From an uncultured Ruminococcus sp. (GTDB lineage Bacteria; Bacillota; Clostridia; Oscillospirales; Ruminococcaceae), in the NCBI GenBank assembly GCA_937926145.1, contig CALANW010000112.1, forward strand, positions 1 through 27,878: 27,878 nt of DNA, in the 5' to 3' direction. This document shows, one piece after another, positions 14,994 through 23,288 of the stretch. How positions within the stretch are numbered: position 1 is the first letter of the stretch; each line of letters opens with the position of its first letter. A program made the translations under genes and the position numbers. The notes below the pieces were generated by a model. The model was not told where the DNA came from and did not search any database. It worked only from the letters and a program-made list of their open reading frames with translations.

Positions 14994-15014
14994 GTGTGAT
15001 AAACAGTATCACAC
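14994..15014. promoter_or_regulatory. Perfect 8-5-8 hairpin or operator in the leader
   Basis: GTGTGATA (14994-15001), AACAG, TATCACAC (15007-15014). It lies about 55 bases before the first start codon. It resembles a DNA-binding dyad, but the half-site spacing fits neither GlnR/TnrA nor CRP sites. Confidence 0.45.
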
Positions 15015-15069
15015 CAAACAGCAAAATGCAATTTTACCAAAGCAATTATTCAAAGTAGGGTGAACGGCT

Positions 15070-16014
15070 ATGAAAAGAGCAATATACATTATAAAAAGAT
15101 TCATTTCAATGATCGTTATTCTTGCGGTATGCTCGCTTCTGATATTCTTCGTTCTGAGAATGTCAAAGGTCGATCCGCTGGCGGTAATGATAGGCAACAG
15201 CCGTTCGACCGACGAGCTCAAAGCTTCGCTCACCGAGCGGTACAACCTCGACAAGCCGCTTATGGAGCAGTATTATATATGGATATCGGGCGTTCTGAAA
15301 GGCGACTTCGGTATCGACTATATCGACGGTCAGAATGTACGGGAACTTATTTCTTCCAGACTTCCCGTTACCGTGGGACTTGTTATATTGAGTTCGATAA
15401 TAGGCTTTTTCATCTCGATAGTAATGGGCGTTTGCTCCGCACTTAAAAGAGGAAAAGCGGCGGATTCGATACTCTCGGCAATAATGCTCATCGTTTCGGG
15501 AACACCTTCGTTCCTTATCTCGATTTTGGTGCTTATCTTTATGACAGTTTACGTTCCGAGCTACTCATTCATCGGCACATATTCAAACTTCGGTGAATTC
15601 CTCGGAAGAATAATCATTCCGGGCGTGATAATGTCGCTTTCGCTCGTTGCAATGCTCGGAAGAATAACCCGAAGCAGTATGATAAAGCAGCTCGGCTCGG
15701 CTTATATCTCAACAGCCGAAGCAAAGGGGCTGAGCGGATTTTACATTACGTTCAAACATGCTTTCCACAATGCCGTTATCCCCGTTATCACGGCAGGAGG
15801 CTATATGATAGCAGGCTCGATAGGTTCTACGGTCATCATCGAACAGATCTTCTCCCTCCCTGGAATAGGCGGTCTGCTCATCAATGCGATACAAACGAAC
15901 AACTACCCCATTGTTCAGATATTGGTGCTTTTTATGCTTGCGGTCTATCTTGTGATGAACTTCATCATCGATATTCTCTATATCATCGTTGACCCGAGAG
16001 TTGAGCTTGAATAA
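15070..16014 (+). CDS. ABC transporter permease, DppB/OppB/NikB type
   Basis: A 314-residue inner-membrane permease with about six helices. It begins MKRAIYIIKRFISMIVILAVCSLLIFFVLR and has the diagnostic N-terminal block DPLAVMIGNSRSTDELKASL ... YNLDKPLMEQYYIWISGVLKGDFG and the EAKGLSGFYITFKHAFHNAVIPVIT coupling loop (EAA motif). It is the first of five genes of a complete peptide/opine/nickel-class importer. An AGGG ribosome site lies 9 nt upstream. This family imports oligopeptides, but also nickel, opines and other small solutes, so the substrate cannot be read from this subunit. Confidence 0.95.
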   Translation: MKRAIYIIKRFISMIVILAVCSLLIFFVLRMSKVDPLAVMIGNSRSTDELKASLTERYNLDKPLMEQYYIWISGVLKGDFGIDYIDGQNVRELISSRLPVTVGLVILSSIIGFFISIVMGVCSALKRGKAADSILSAIMLIVSGTPSFLISILVLIFMTVYVPSYSFIGTYSNFGEFLGRIIIPGVIMSLSLVAMLGRITRSSMIKQLGSAYISTAEAKGLSGFYITFKHAFHNAVIPVITAGGYMIAGSIGSTVIIEQIFSLPGIGGLLINAIQTNNYPIVQILVLFMLAVYLVMNFIIDILYIIVDPRVELE

Positions 16015-16036
16015 AAAAAGAAAGGTTTGATACAAA

Positions 16037-16930
16037 ATGAAAAACAAAGCGGGTAAATTCTTTACTCCGATAGTTTCAATAACAGGCTTTATCCTGCTTG
16101 TTGTGCTTATAATATCGCTTTTTTCAAGCTTTATCGCACCGTATGACCCGATACAGACAGACGCTTCCGCTATTTATGCAAAGGCTTTTTCTCCCGGACA
16201 TATCTTCGGAACGGACGGACTTGGAAGAGATCTTTTTTCAAGGCTTATATGCAGTGCAAAAACTTCCATCCTCAATGCTTTCCTTGTAGTTATATTTGAA
16301 GTTGCAGTCGGCGTTCCGCTCGGACTTATCTGCGGATATTACCGAGGCTGGATAGACAGCGCAGTCACAAGAGTTTGGGACGTTGTGAGCGCACTTCCAC
16401 CGCTGCTCCTTTCGTTCCTCCTTATCGCAGTAATGGGAAAGGGTATGTACACGGGCATAATCGCAATAGGCATTTCCTATATCCCGATGACCTGCAAAAT
16501 GGCACGTTCGCTGATTATGACCGAGAAAAAGGCTGTCTATGTTGAAGCCTGCCGCTCAATGGGAATGTCCGATGCGAGAATAATCTTTGTACATATACTT
16601 CCGAACGTTATCACCACGATGATATCGCAGTTCACGCTCGATATCGGTTCTGCCATTACGGCAATGGCAACACTCAGCTTCCTCGGACTCGGCGTTCAAG
16701 CGCCCGATGCAGACTGGGGAACGCTCCTCAAGGACGGTATGGGCAACATCTACAACAACGCTTCGCTGCTCGTTATCCCTGCGATATGCATTATCACCGT
16801 AACAGTTTCAATAAACCTTTTCAGCGACGGAATACAGAATTATATCGATCCGTCTTTGAGAAAGCTTCCATCATTCAAGCAGTATGAGAAAAAGCTGCTT
16901 CGTTCAGGATCCTTGAAGAAAGGGGCGTGA
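16037..16930 (+). CDS. ABC transporter permease, DppC/OppC/NikC type
   Basis: A 297-residue second permease. It shows the family opening (ISLFSSFIAPYDPIQTDASA), GHIFGTDGLGRDLFSRLICSA, and the EAA loop (EACRSMGMSDARIIFVHILPNVI), then LGLGVQAPDADWGTLLKDG. It lies 22 bases after the first permease and has an AAGAAAGG ribosome site. It overlaps or abuts the ATPase gene that follows. Confidence 0.95.
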   Translation: MKNKAGKFFTPIVSITGFILLVVLIISLFSSFIAPYDPIQTDASAIYAKAFSPGHIFGTDGLGRDLFSRLICSAKTSILNAFLVVIFEVAVGVPLGLICGYYRGWIDSAVTRVWDVVSALPPLLLSFLLIAVMGKGMYTGIIAIGISYIPMTCKMARSLIMTEKKAVYVEACRSMGMSDARIIFVHILPNVITTMISQFTLDIGSAITAMATLSFLGLGVQAPDADWGTLLKDGMGNIYNNASLLVIPAICIITVTVSINLFSDGIQNYIDPSLRKLPSFKQYEKKLLRSGSLKKGA

Positions 16931-16935
16931 AAACC

Positions 16936-17934
16936 GTGAAAAATGAAGATCTTCTCGAAATAAAAGACCTGCAAACGGATTTTATGACGGTCAGAGGAAT
17001 TGTTTACGCCGTTCAGGGTGTGAATATCGAAGTCAGAAAGGGCGAGATACACGGCATCGTCGGAGAAAGCGGCTGCGGAAAAAGCGTTACCGCAAAATCG
17101 ATAATCCGTCTTCACAATGATGAGCTTTCACGGTACAGCGGTCAGATACTTTACAATACCGACAAAGGCGAAGCCGATATTCTCAAAATGGATCATAAGC
17201 AGCTCTCGGATTTCCGAGGAAATGATGCGGCTATGATATTCCAAGACCCGATGACCTCGCTCGACCCAATAATGAAAGCAGGCGAACAGATCGCCGAAAT
17301 GCTCCGCCAAAAAAAGCATCTCAGCAGGCAGGCTGCTCACGATCAGGTCATTGAAATGTTTGAAAAGATAGGCATTACCCCTGCCGAAAAAAGATACAGC
17401 CAGTATCCTTTTGAAATGAGCGGCGGTATGCTCCAGAGAATAATGATAGCAATGGCACTCTCGTGCAAGCCGAAGCTCCTCATCGCAGATGAACCGACAA
17501 CGGCGCTCGATGTTACCATTCAGGCGCAGATACTTCATCTTATAAAAGAACTCCAGCGCGAAACGGGAATGTCCGTTATCATAATCACTCACAACCTTGG
17601 CGTTGTTGCCGAGATCTGCGACAGCGTGACCGTAATGTATGCGGGTAAGGTCGTTGAATCGGGCAGCGTAGGCGATATTTTCGATCACCCGTCACATCCA
17701 TACACAAAGGCACTGCTCGAAAGCAATCCGAAAGAATCGGACACGGAAAAACGAATGAAAAGCATCGCAGGAAGTCCTCCGCTGCTTTACGAAAAATTCA
17801 AAGCCTGTCCCTTTGAGCCGAGATGCTCATACTCCTGCGAAAAATGCAGGAACGGCGTTCCCGTAACGGAAACGGTCGGCGAGGGTCACACGGCTGCTTG
17901 CTTCAAATGGCAGGAGGTGGCACAAAATGTCTGA
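16936..17934 (+). CDS. ABC transporter ATP-binding subunit, DppD/OppD type
   Basis: An ATPase of about 332 residues: Walker A GESGCGKSVTA, ABC signature MSGGMLQRIMIAMAL, Walker B LLIADEPTTALD and the His switch ITHNLG. The C-terminal oligopeptide-transporter tail has the cysteine cluster CPFEPRCSYSCEKC. I chose GTG 16936 because GTG 16927, which overlaps the permease stop, is only one base from the AGGGG ribosome site. Either start gives a complete protein. It is paired with the next ATPase to energise the two permeases. Confidence 0.93.
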   Translation: MKNEDLLEIKDLQTDFMTVRGIVYAVQGVNIEVRKGEIHGIVGESGCGKSVTAKSIIRLHNDELSRYSGQILYNTDKGEADILKMDHKQLSDFRGNDAAMIFQDPMTSLDPIMKAGEQIAEMLRQKKHLSRQAAHDQVIEMFEKIGITPAEKRYSQYPFEMSGGMLQRIMIAMALSCKPKLLIADEPTTALDVTIQAQILHLIKELQRETGMSVIIITHNLGVVAEICDSVTVMYAGKVVESGSVGDIFDHPSHPYTKALLESNPKESDTEKRMKSIAGSPPLLYEKFKACPFEPRCSYSCEKCRNGVPVTETVGEGHTAACFKWQEVAQNV

Positions 17935-18913
17935 ACCGCTCATAAGTGTTAGACATATCAAAAAATACTTTCCGCTCGGCGATTACAAGCTCGCCAAATC
18001 GAAGATAAAATACGTTCACGCTGTCGATGATGTCAGCCTTGATATTAACAAGGGCGAAATTTTCGGTATCATCGGCGAAAGCGGCTCGGGAAAATCCACT
18101 ATGGGAAGATGTATCTTAAAGCTTATCGATATCGACAGCGGAGAGATATATTTTGACGGAAAGGATATCACTCATCTGAAAAAGAAAGAGCTTGACGCGC
18201 TTCGCCCAAGAATGCAAATGGTCTTTCAGAACCCTCTTGCTTCGTTCAACCCGAAGAAAACGCTCCGCTTCAGCCTTGAAGAGCCTGCGAAGATAAACGG
18301 CATAAAGCCTGAGGTCTACAAAAAGCGGCTCTCCGAGCTTATGAAATACATCGGACTTTCGGAAGATGTTCTTTCGAGATATCCGACGGGAATTTCGGGC
18401 GGTCAGCTCCAGCGTCTTGCGATCGTCAGAGCATTGATGCTCAGTCCCGACTTCATTCTTGCCGATGAACCCGTTTCCGCGCTTGACGTTTCGGTTCAGG
18501 CGAACATTCTCAATCTTCTGCTCGACCTGAAAAGGGACTACGGTCAGACGATACTGTTCATTTCGCACGACCTCAACGTTGTAAAGCACGTCTGCGACAA
18601 GCTTGCGGTCGTTTACCTCGGCGCAATAATGGAAATGGGACCCGTTGACGAGGTGTATGCAAACATTATGCACCCCTACACCGAAGCTCTTGTTTCCGCA
18701 AAGCCAAAGGAACACCCTTTCATTGAAAAGGAACATATCCTGCTCGAGGGAGATATCCCGAATGCGATAGATGTCCCCGAGGGTTGCCGCTTTGCAGGAC
18801 GATGCAAATATTTCAAAGAAGGTCTATGCGACAACAGAACGCCGAAGCTAAAGGATATGGGCAACGGACACTATGTTGCCTGCCATTTCCCGATAGGCGC
18901 ACCGAAAGAATAG
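17927..18913 (+). CDS. ABC transporter ATP-binding subunit, DppF/OppF type
   Basis: A 328-residue ATPase: Walker A GESGSGKSTMGR, signature ISGGQLQRLAIVRAL, Walker B FILADEPVSALD, His switch ISHDLN, and the tail CRFAGRCKYFKEGLC. It overlaps the previous gene by 8 bases and has a perfect AGGAGG ribosome site. Together with the DppD-type subunit it forms the heterodimeric motor. Confidence 0.95.
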   Translation: MSEPLISVRHIKKYFPLGDYKLAKSKIKYVHAVDDVSLDINKGEIFGIIGESGSGKSTMGRCILKLIDIDSGEIYFDGKDITHLKKKELDALRPRMQMVFQNPLASFNPKKTLRFSLEEPAKINGIKPEVYKKRLSELMKYIGLSEDVLSRYPTGISGGQLQRLAIVRALMLSPDFILADEPVSALDVSVQANILNLLLDLKRDYGQTILFISHDLNVVKHVCDKLAVVYLGAIMEMGPVDEVYANIMHPYTEALVSAKPKEHPFIEKEHILLEGDIPNAIDVPEGCRFAGRCKYFKEGLCDNRTPKLKDMGNGHYVACHFPIGAPKE

Positions 18914-18954
18914 TTTTTGAAAAGGAAAAAACCTTTGAAAGGAAGGAATAAATC

Positions 18955-20616
18955 ATGAAAGCTTATGAAATGAAAAATCTGAAAAAGGTCGCTGCTTTTA
19001 CAGCTGCATTATTAATGGTCGGTATCCCGACAGGCTGCTCGAACACAGCTGATACTTCAAGCGGCAGCAGTACAGCATCGGCTGCAGCAACTACCGATGA
19101 AAACGGCGAAACTGTTTTAAAGGTCGGCTACACCCGTGAACCGTCCTCATTCGACCCTGCGGATTTCACAAGCGTTGCGTCCTGCTTTGCAGGCTATGAC
19201 TGCTATGATACTCTGCTCAACTTCACAGCAGACGGCACAGATGTTGAACCTGCTCTCGCAGAAAGCTGGGAACAGGTCGATGATACAACATATACATACA
19301 AGATCAGAGAGGGCGTAAAGTTCGCCGACGGAAACGAGCTTACAATGGACGATGTTCTCTTCTCCCTCAACCGTGTAAAGGAAGACGGCTACTATATGAG
19401 CTATCTTTTCGCAAGCGTTGAATCCTTTGAAGTTGATGAAGCAACACGCACACTCACGGTTCATCTTTCCCACCCCGATTCAACATGGAAGTACGTTCCT
19501 GCGGCTTCACCATGCTGCATTATGGAGAAATCGGTAGTTGAAGCCGAGGGCGACAAGTACGGTTCAGCCGAGGGCAGCGCAGCAGGCACAGGTCCATACA
19601 AGCTTGTTTCATGGGCTTCGGGCAGCGAGATCGTTATGGAAAAGAACGAGAACTGGTGGGGCGGCTCGGACAACCTCGATATCGACAGGATCGAATTCTA
19701 CATCATCGAGGACGAAAGCGCACTTGCCCTTGCCGCAAAGAGCGGTCAGGTCGATCTCGTTTACGGCATCTCGAACGATGTCAAGTCGGTATATGATTCC
19801 ACAGATAAGATCAACGTTATCACCTGCGAGGGCACGACCGCAAACTATATCGCATTCAACACAGCGAAGGAGCCGTTCAATGATGTGAACGCACGAAAGG
19901 CTGTTATCAGCTGCATCGATAAATCTCAGGTAACTTCCGTTATCGGCGGCGCTTACGCAAGCGAAGCGGGAACTGTCGTACTCCCCTCCTCCATGATGTA
20001 TATGGACAAGGATATGTGGGACAAGACCATTTCCGAATCCGCTTCCTATTCGCAGGATTATGACAAGGCTGCCGAATATCTTGCACAGTCCGCATACCCC
20101 GACGGCTTCAGCTTCGATTATATCTGCAACTCGAACAACAAGAAGCAGGCTGAATTCTTAAAGTCAATGATCGATGCGAGCGGTTCTATCACAATGAACA
20201 TCGTCGAAGTTCCGTCCAGCGAATATTTCAGCTATATGTACGGCTATACGCTCGATGAAAATGAAAACAGATACTACGACGCAGTGGGAACATATATGAT
20301 GTCCGACTATCTCGATCCTTACGGACTTCTCGGAACGATGTACCTCGGTTCAAACGCTGTTCAGGGCGGCACGAATCAGGCTCTTTGGACAAATGCCGAA
20401 GCAGACGGCTACCTTGATGCTGCACTTTCTTCCGATGATGTCAGCGTAAAGATGGACAACTACACAAAGGCTTACAAGATCTATGCAGATGAATGTCCTT
20501 ACCTCGACCTCTACACGGGAATCGACACTTACGCTCTCAATACTAACTTCACATATACTCCAAGCCCGATGTTCTGGTATAACTTCACCTACGCAGACGT
20601 TCATACAGCAAAGTAA
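18955..20616 (+). CDS. Solute-binding lipoprotein of the ABC importer (SBP family 5)
   Basis: A 553-residue extracellular binding protein. The signal peptide ends in VGIPTGC, so Cys28 would be lipidated, followed by a Ser/Thr/Ala linker. The mature part starts LKVGYTREPSSFDPADF and has VEPALAESWEQVDDTTYTYKIREGVKFADGNELTMDDV, the hallmark of the DppA/OppA/NikA family, and GTGPYKLVSWASG. The ligand is not visible. In the context of a ureohydrolase and an amidohydrolase it could be a guanidino or purine-like compound, a short peptide or a metal complex. It lies at the 3' end of the transporter gene set; a hairpin follows that may stabilise this part of the message. Confidence 0.93.
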   Translation: MKAYEMKNLKKVAAFTAALLMVGIPTGCSNTADTSSGSSTASAAATTDENGETVLKVGYTREPSSFDPADFTSVASCFAGYDCYDTLLNFTADGTDVEPALAESWEQVDDTTYTYKIREGVKFADGNELTMDDVLFSLNRVKEDGYYMSYLFASVESFEVDEATRTLTVHLSHPDSTWKYVPAASPCCIMEKSVVEAEGDKYGSAEGSAAGTGPYKLVSWASGSEIVMEKNENWWGGSDNLDIDRIEFYIIEDESALALAAKSGQVDLVYGISNDVKSVYDSTDKINVITCEGTTANYIAFNTAKEPFNDVNARKAVISCIDKSQVTSVIGGAYASEAGTVVLPSSMMYMDKDMWDKTISESASYSQDYDKAAEYLAQSAYPDGFSFDYICNSNNKKQAEFLKSMIDASGSITMNIVEVPSSEYFSYMYGYTLDENENRYYDAVGTYMMSDYLDPYGLLGTMYLGSNAVQGGTNQALWTNAEADGYLDAALSSDDVSVKMDNYTKAYKIYADECPYLDLYTGIDTYALNTNFTYTPSPMFWYNFTYADVHTAK

Positions 20617-20628
20617 CAATATTGCCGA

Positions 20629-20662
20629 CCGCCTTTCCGCTGAAAAATATGCGGTAAGGCGG
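20629..20662 (+). other. Intercistronic hairpin after the binding-protein gene
   Basis: CCGCCTTTCCGC (20629-20640) and GCGGTAAGGCGG (20651-20662) pair with one mismatch around a 10-base loop, with no T run after it. It is therefore not a clear terminator. Such hairpins often protect the upstream, highly expressed binding-protein message. Confidence 0.55.
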
Positions 20663-20690
20663 CAGTACGGCAGAAAGGAAGTACATACAA

Positions 20691-22358
20691 ATGCCTTATC
20701 TTGAAATTGTATGGGTGCTTTTATGCTCGGCTCTCGTATTCATAATGCAGGCAGGCTTCGCAATGCTTGAAACGGGTCTTACCCGTGCAAAAAACGCAGG
20801 CAATATCATTATGAAAAATCTGATGGATTACTGTCTGGGTTCGCTGCTTTTTTGGGTGATAGGTTTCGGACTGATGTTCGGAAGCTCGGCAGGCGGATTT
20901 ATCGGAAAGCCCGAATTTCTCTCCTTTGAAAGCTACGGCTTCACGGCAGGGCTGCCTGTTATGGCGTTTATCCTGTATGCTTCCGTTTTCTGCTCAACAT
21001 CAACGACTATCGCCTCGGGAGCGCTTGCGGAAAGAACATCTTTCAGAGCATATCTTATTTATTCCGCAGTGATGAGCGCACTCGTTTACCCCATATCGGG
21101 ACACTGGATATGGAACAGCAACGGCTGGCTGAAAAGCATCGGCTTCCACGATTTCGCAGGAGGAACGGCAGTACACGTTGTCGGCGCTGCTGCGGCATTC
21201 GTCGGAGCTGCTATAGTCGGCCCGAGAATAGGAAAATTCAACAAAGACGGCAAGCCAAAAGCTATCCCCGGACACAACCTCACTATCGCCGCACTCGGAA
21301 TATTCATTCTCTGGTTCGGCTGGTTCGGCTTTAACGGAAGCTCCGTTATCCTCACCGAAAACGGCTTTGAACCCGAAAAACTCGGCGGTCTGTTCTTCAA
21401 TACGAACATCTCCGCAGCTGCCTGCGCAGCAACAGCAATGTTCATCACCTGGGCAAGATACGGAAAGCCCGATGTTTCGATGACCCTTAACGGTGCGCTC
21501 GCAGGACTTGTCGGCATCACCTGCGGCTGCGATGTCGTAACTCCGCTCGGTGCGCTCTGCATCGGCATTATCTGCGGCTTCGTCCTCGTGTTCGGCGTTG
21601 AGCTTATCAATAAGCTTAAAGTTGACGATCCCGTCGGCGCAGTGAGCGTTCACGGCTTATGCGGAGCGACAGGCTCGATACTCACGGGCGTTTTCTCCAC
21701 CGAAACGGGCGTTATCTACACTGACAGCTTCGGCGGTCTGGGAGTTCAGATACTCGGCGTTCTTGCAGCCGCCTGCTGGTCTGGCGCTGTTATCGGCGGC
21801 TTGTTCCTGCTTCTTAAACATACTGTCGGCGTAAGAGTGAGCGCCGAAAACGAAATTGCAGGTCTTGACAAGTGTGAACACGGTCTTGCAAGCAGCTACG
21901 CTGACTTCGTCGGTTCTGCACATCTTATGGCGGAGGAAAGCGAGGGCGCGCCTATCATCAGAGCGATAGACGAATCGACCGAGCTGAACAAGGAAGACTA
22001 CAAGGCAGACGGAAAGATACGCAAGGTCGTTGTAATTATGAACGCATCAAAGTTTGAAACGCTCCGTATCGCAATGGATAAGCTCGATATCACGGGTATG
22101 ACCGTTTCAAACGTAAGCGGCTGCGGCATACAAAAGGGACGGAATGAACTTTACCGCGGCGCGGAATATGAATCCCACCTCCTGCCGAAGATAAAGGTCG
22201 AGATAGTCATAAGCACAGTTCCGCTCGGACTGCTCGTTGACACGCTCAAAAAGGTGCTTTACACGGGCAAGGTCGGCGACGGAAAGATATTCGTATATGA
22301 AGTTGAAAATGTCATAAAAATAAGAACGGGAGCTGAGGGCAAAGAGGCTCTCGAATAA
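20691..22358 (+). CDS. amt: Ammonium transporter Amt fused to a C-terminal PII (GlnB/GlnK) domain
   Basis: A 555-residue fusion. Residues 1-395 are an Amt/MEP channel with about eleven helices: GFAMLETGLTRAKNAGNIIMKN, SGHWIWNSNGWL, DFAGGTAVHVVGA and VSVHGLCGATGSI (the pore histidines), and LWFGWFGFNGSS. A linker of about 45 residues leads to a PII domain at about 442-555 (TGMTVSNVSGCGIQKGRNELYRGAEY). The T-loop tyrosine equivalent to E. coli GlnB Tyr51 (here about 493) is present, as is GKVGDGKIFVYEVENVIKIRTG. A fused PII would gate the channel according to ATP/ADP/2-oxoglutarate. Inserted between an importer and deaminating enzymes, it should capture or sense the ammonia they release. GAAAGGAAG precedes the ATG. 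Confidence 0.95.
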   Translation: MPYLEIVWVLLCSALVFIMQAGFAMLETGLTRAKNAGNIIMKNLMDYCLGSLLFWVIGFGLMFGSSAGGFIGKPEFLSFESYGFTAGLPVMAFILYASVFCSTSTTIASGALAERTSFRAYLIYSAVMSALVYPISGHWIWNSNGWLKSIGFHDFAGGTAVHVVGAAAAFVGAAIVGPRIGKFNKDGKPKAIPGHNLTIAALGIFILWFGWFGFNGSSVILTENGFEPEKLGGLFFNTNISAAACAATAMFITWARYGKPDVSMTLNGALAGLVGITCGCDVVTPLGALCIGIICGFVLVFGVELINKLKVDDPVGAVSVHGLCGATGSILTGVFSTETGVIYTDSFGGLGVQILGVLAAACWSGAVIGGLFLLLKHTVGVRVSAENEIAGLDKCEHGLASSYADFVGSAHLMAEESEGAPIIRAIDESTELNKEDYKADGKIRKVVVIMNASKFETLRIAMDKLDITGMTVSNVSGCGIQKGRNELYRGAEYESHLLPKIKVEIVISTVPLGLLVDTLKKVLYTGKVGDGKIFVYEVENVIKIRTGAEGKEALE

Positions 22359-22375
22359 AGAAAGGGGCGGCTAAA

Positions 22376-23272
22376 ATGAAGAAAAGCGATGAATATTTCG
22401 ACGATGAGCTTATCGAAAACAACGGAGATATCCCCTCCGACCTCAGCCGCCGCTATCTGACGATAACCGAGGTCGCAAAGTACCGCAGACTCTCCTCCGA
22501 TACGCTCCGATATTACGACAGGATAGGTCTTGTCAAGCCGAATTACGTTGATAAGACCAACGGGAGAAGATATTATTCCATGGATCAGTGCGAACATCTC
22601 GGCACGATAAAGGAGCTTCGCAAGATGAACCTTTCGCTCAACGAGATCGAGGAGTTTATGACCTGCCGCAACCTCGAAAAATCCGAAAAAGTCCTTTCCC
22701 GACACCTCGAAGTGCTGAAAAAGGAGATCGAGGAAAAGCAAAAGCTTTACAGTATCCTTGAAAAGAAGCTGGATTTCCTCGCACACATAAAAACAGCGGA
22801 TTTCGTGCTTGACAGCCCCGTTATAAAGGATATCCCCGAAAGATATGCGCTGAAAGGCAAGCACAACAGCCTTTCCACGAACAAAACAGCCATTGAATTT
22901 ATGAAGCTCGAAGAATCGCTCGATACCGAATCCCCTATCCTCGCCACAAACAAGGTCGCAATGGAGGTCAACGATTCGGTCATCGACAGCGAGTTCCGAG
23001 CAGATGTCTGCCCGATGCTTTTCTGCTCGGAAACGGAATCGGACAAGAAAAATTTCGCCGTTGTCGGCGGAGGAAAATACATCTGCGCCTATCATGCCGA
23101 CAGCACGGGATATCTCGGCGAGATAATCGCAAAAATGAGATTCATCGCCGACGAGAACGGCTTCACGATGAGCAGTCGGGGAATACTCATTTATCAGGTG
23201 GATATTACCCTCACCGATGAACCGTCCGAAACGGTCATCGAGCTGCAATACCCCGTTTATCCCAAAGAATAA
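22376..23272 (+). CDS. MerR-family regulator with a GyrI-like ligand-binding domain (BmrR type)
   Basis: A 298-residue regulator. After a 26-residue acidic extension come the MerR winged helix (YLTITEVAKYRRLSSDTLRYYDRIG, then NGRRYYSMDQ) at about 27-95, a coiled coil (KVLSRHLEVLKKEIEEKQKLYSILEKKL) at about 105-140, and a C-terminal domain of about 150 residues of the GyrI/BmrR kind that binds small, often cationic or aromatic molecules. AAAGGGG lies 7 nt before the ATG. Being in the middle of the operon, it most likely controls the operon itself through the palindrome at 14918-14940. A MATE exporter four genes away fits a drug-sensor ancestry. Confidence 0.88.
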   Translation: MKKSDEYFDDELIENNGDIPSDLSRRYLTITEVAKYRRLSSDTLRYYDRIGLVKPNYVDKTNGRRYYSMDQCEHLGTIKELRKMNLSLNEIEEFMTCRNLEKSEKVLSRHLEVLKKEIEEKQKLYSILEKKLDFLAHIKTADFVLDSPVIKDIPERYALKGKHNSLSTNKTAIEFMKLEESLDTESPILATNKVAMEVNDSVIDSEFRADVCPMLFCSETESDKKNFAVVGGGKYICAYHADSTGYLGEIIAKMRFIADENGFTMSSRGILIYQVDITLTDEPSETVIELQYPVYPKE

Positions 23273-23288
23273 GAAAGGAATGATCGAA

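Larger units (their letters stand above)
14744..15069. other. Leader and control region of the ten-gene operon
   Basis: The first 170 bases are AT-rich without a visible signal. Then come a promoter with a spacer palindrome (14918-14949), a 9-bp inverted repeat with a 25-base loop (14945-14987), and an 8-5-8 hairpin (14994-15014). The first gene starts at 15070. No riboswitch family is recognisable, and no hairpins with ACGR loops (the guanidine-II sign) are present. Confidence 0.6.

Noticed and set aside
14995..15013. A GlnR/TnrA nitrogen-control box upstream of the operon
   Set aside because: The half-sites TGTGA and TCACA look right, but 9 bases separate them instead of the 7 of the GlnR/TnrA pattern; the spacing also fails for CRP (6).
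14744..15069. A guanidine riboswitch in the leader
   Set aside because: No paired hairpins with ACGR loops and no ykkC-like conserved blocks are visible; the leader is AT-rich with only simple dyads.
15070..20616. Naming the importer a nickel (Nik) transporter
   Set aside because: Motifs fit the whole peptide/opine/nickel class; nothing in the binding protein sequence that I can see is specific for nickel, so only the class is given.
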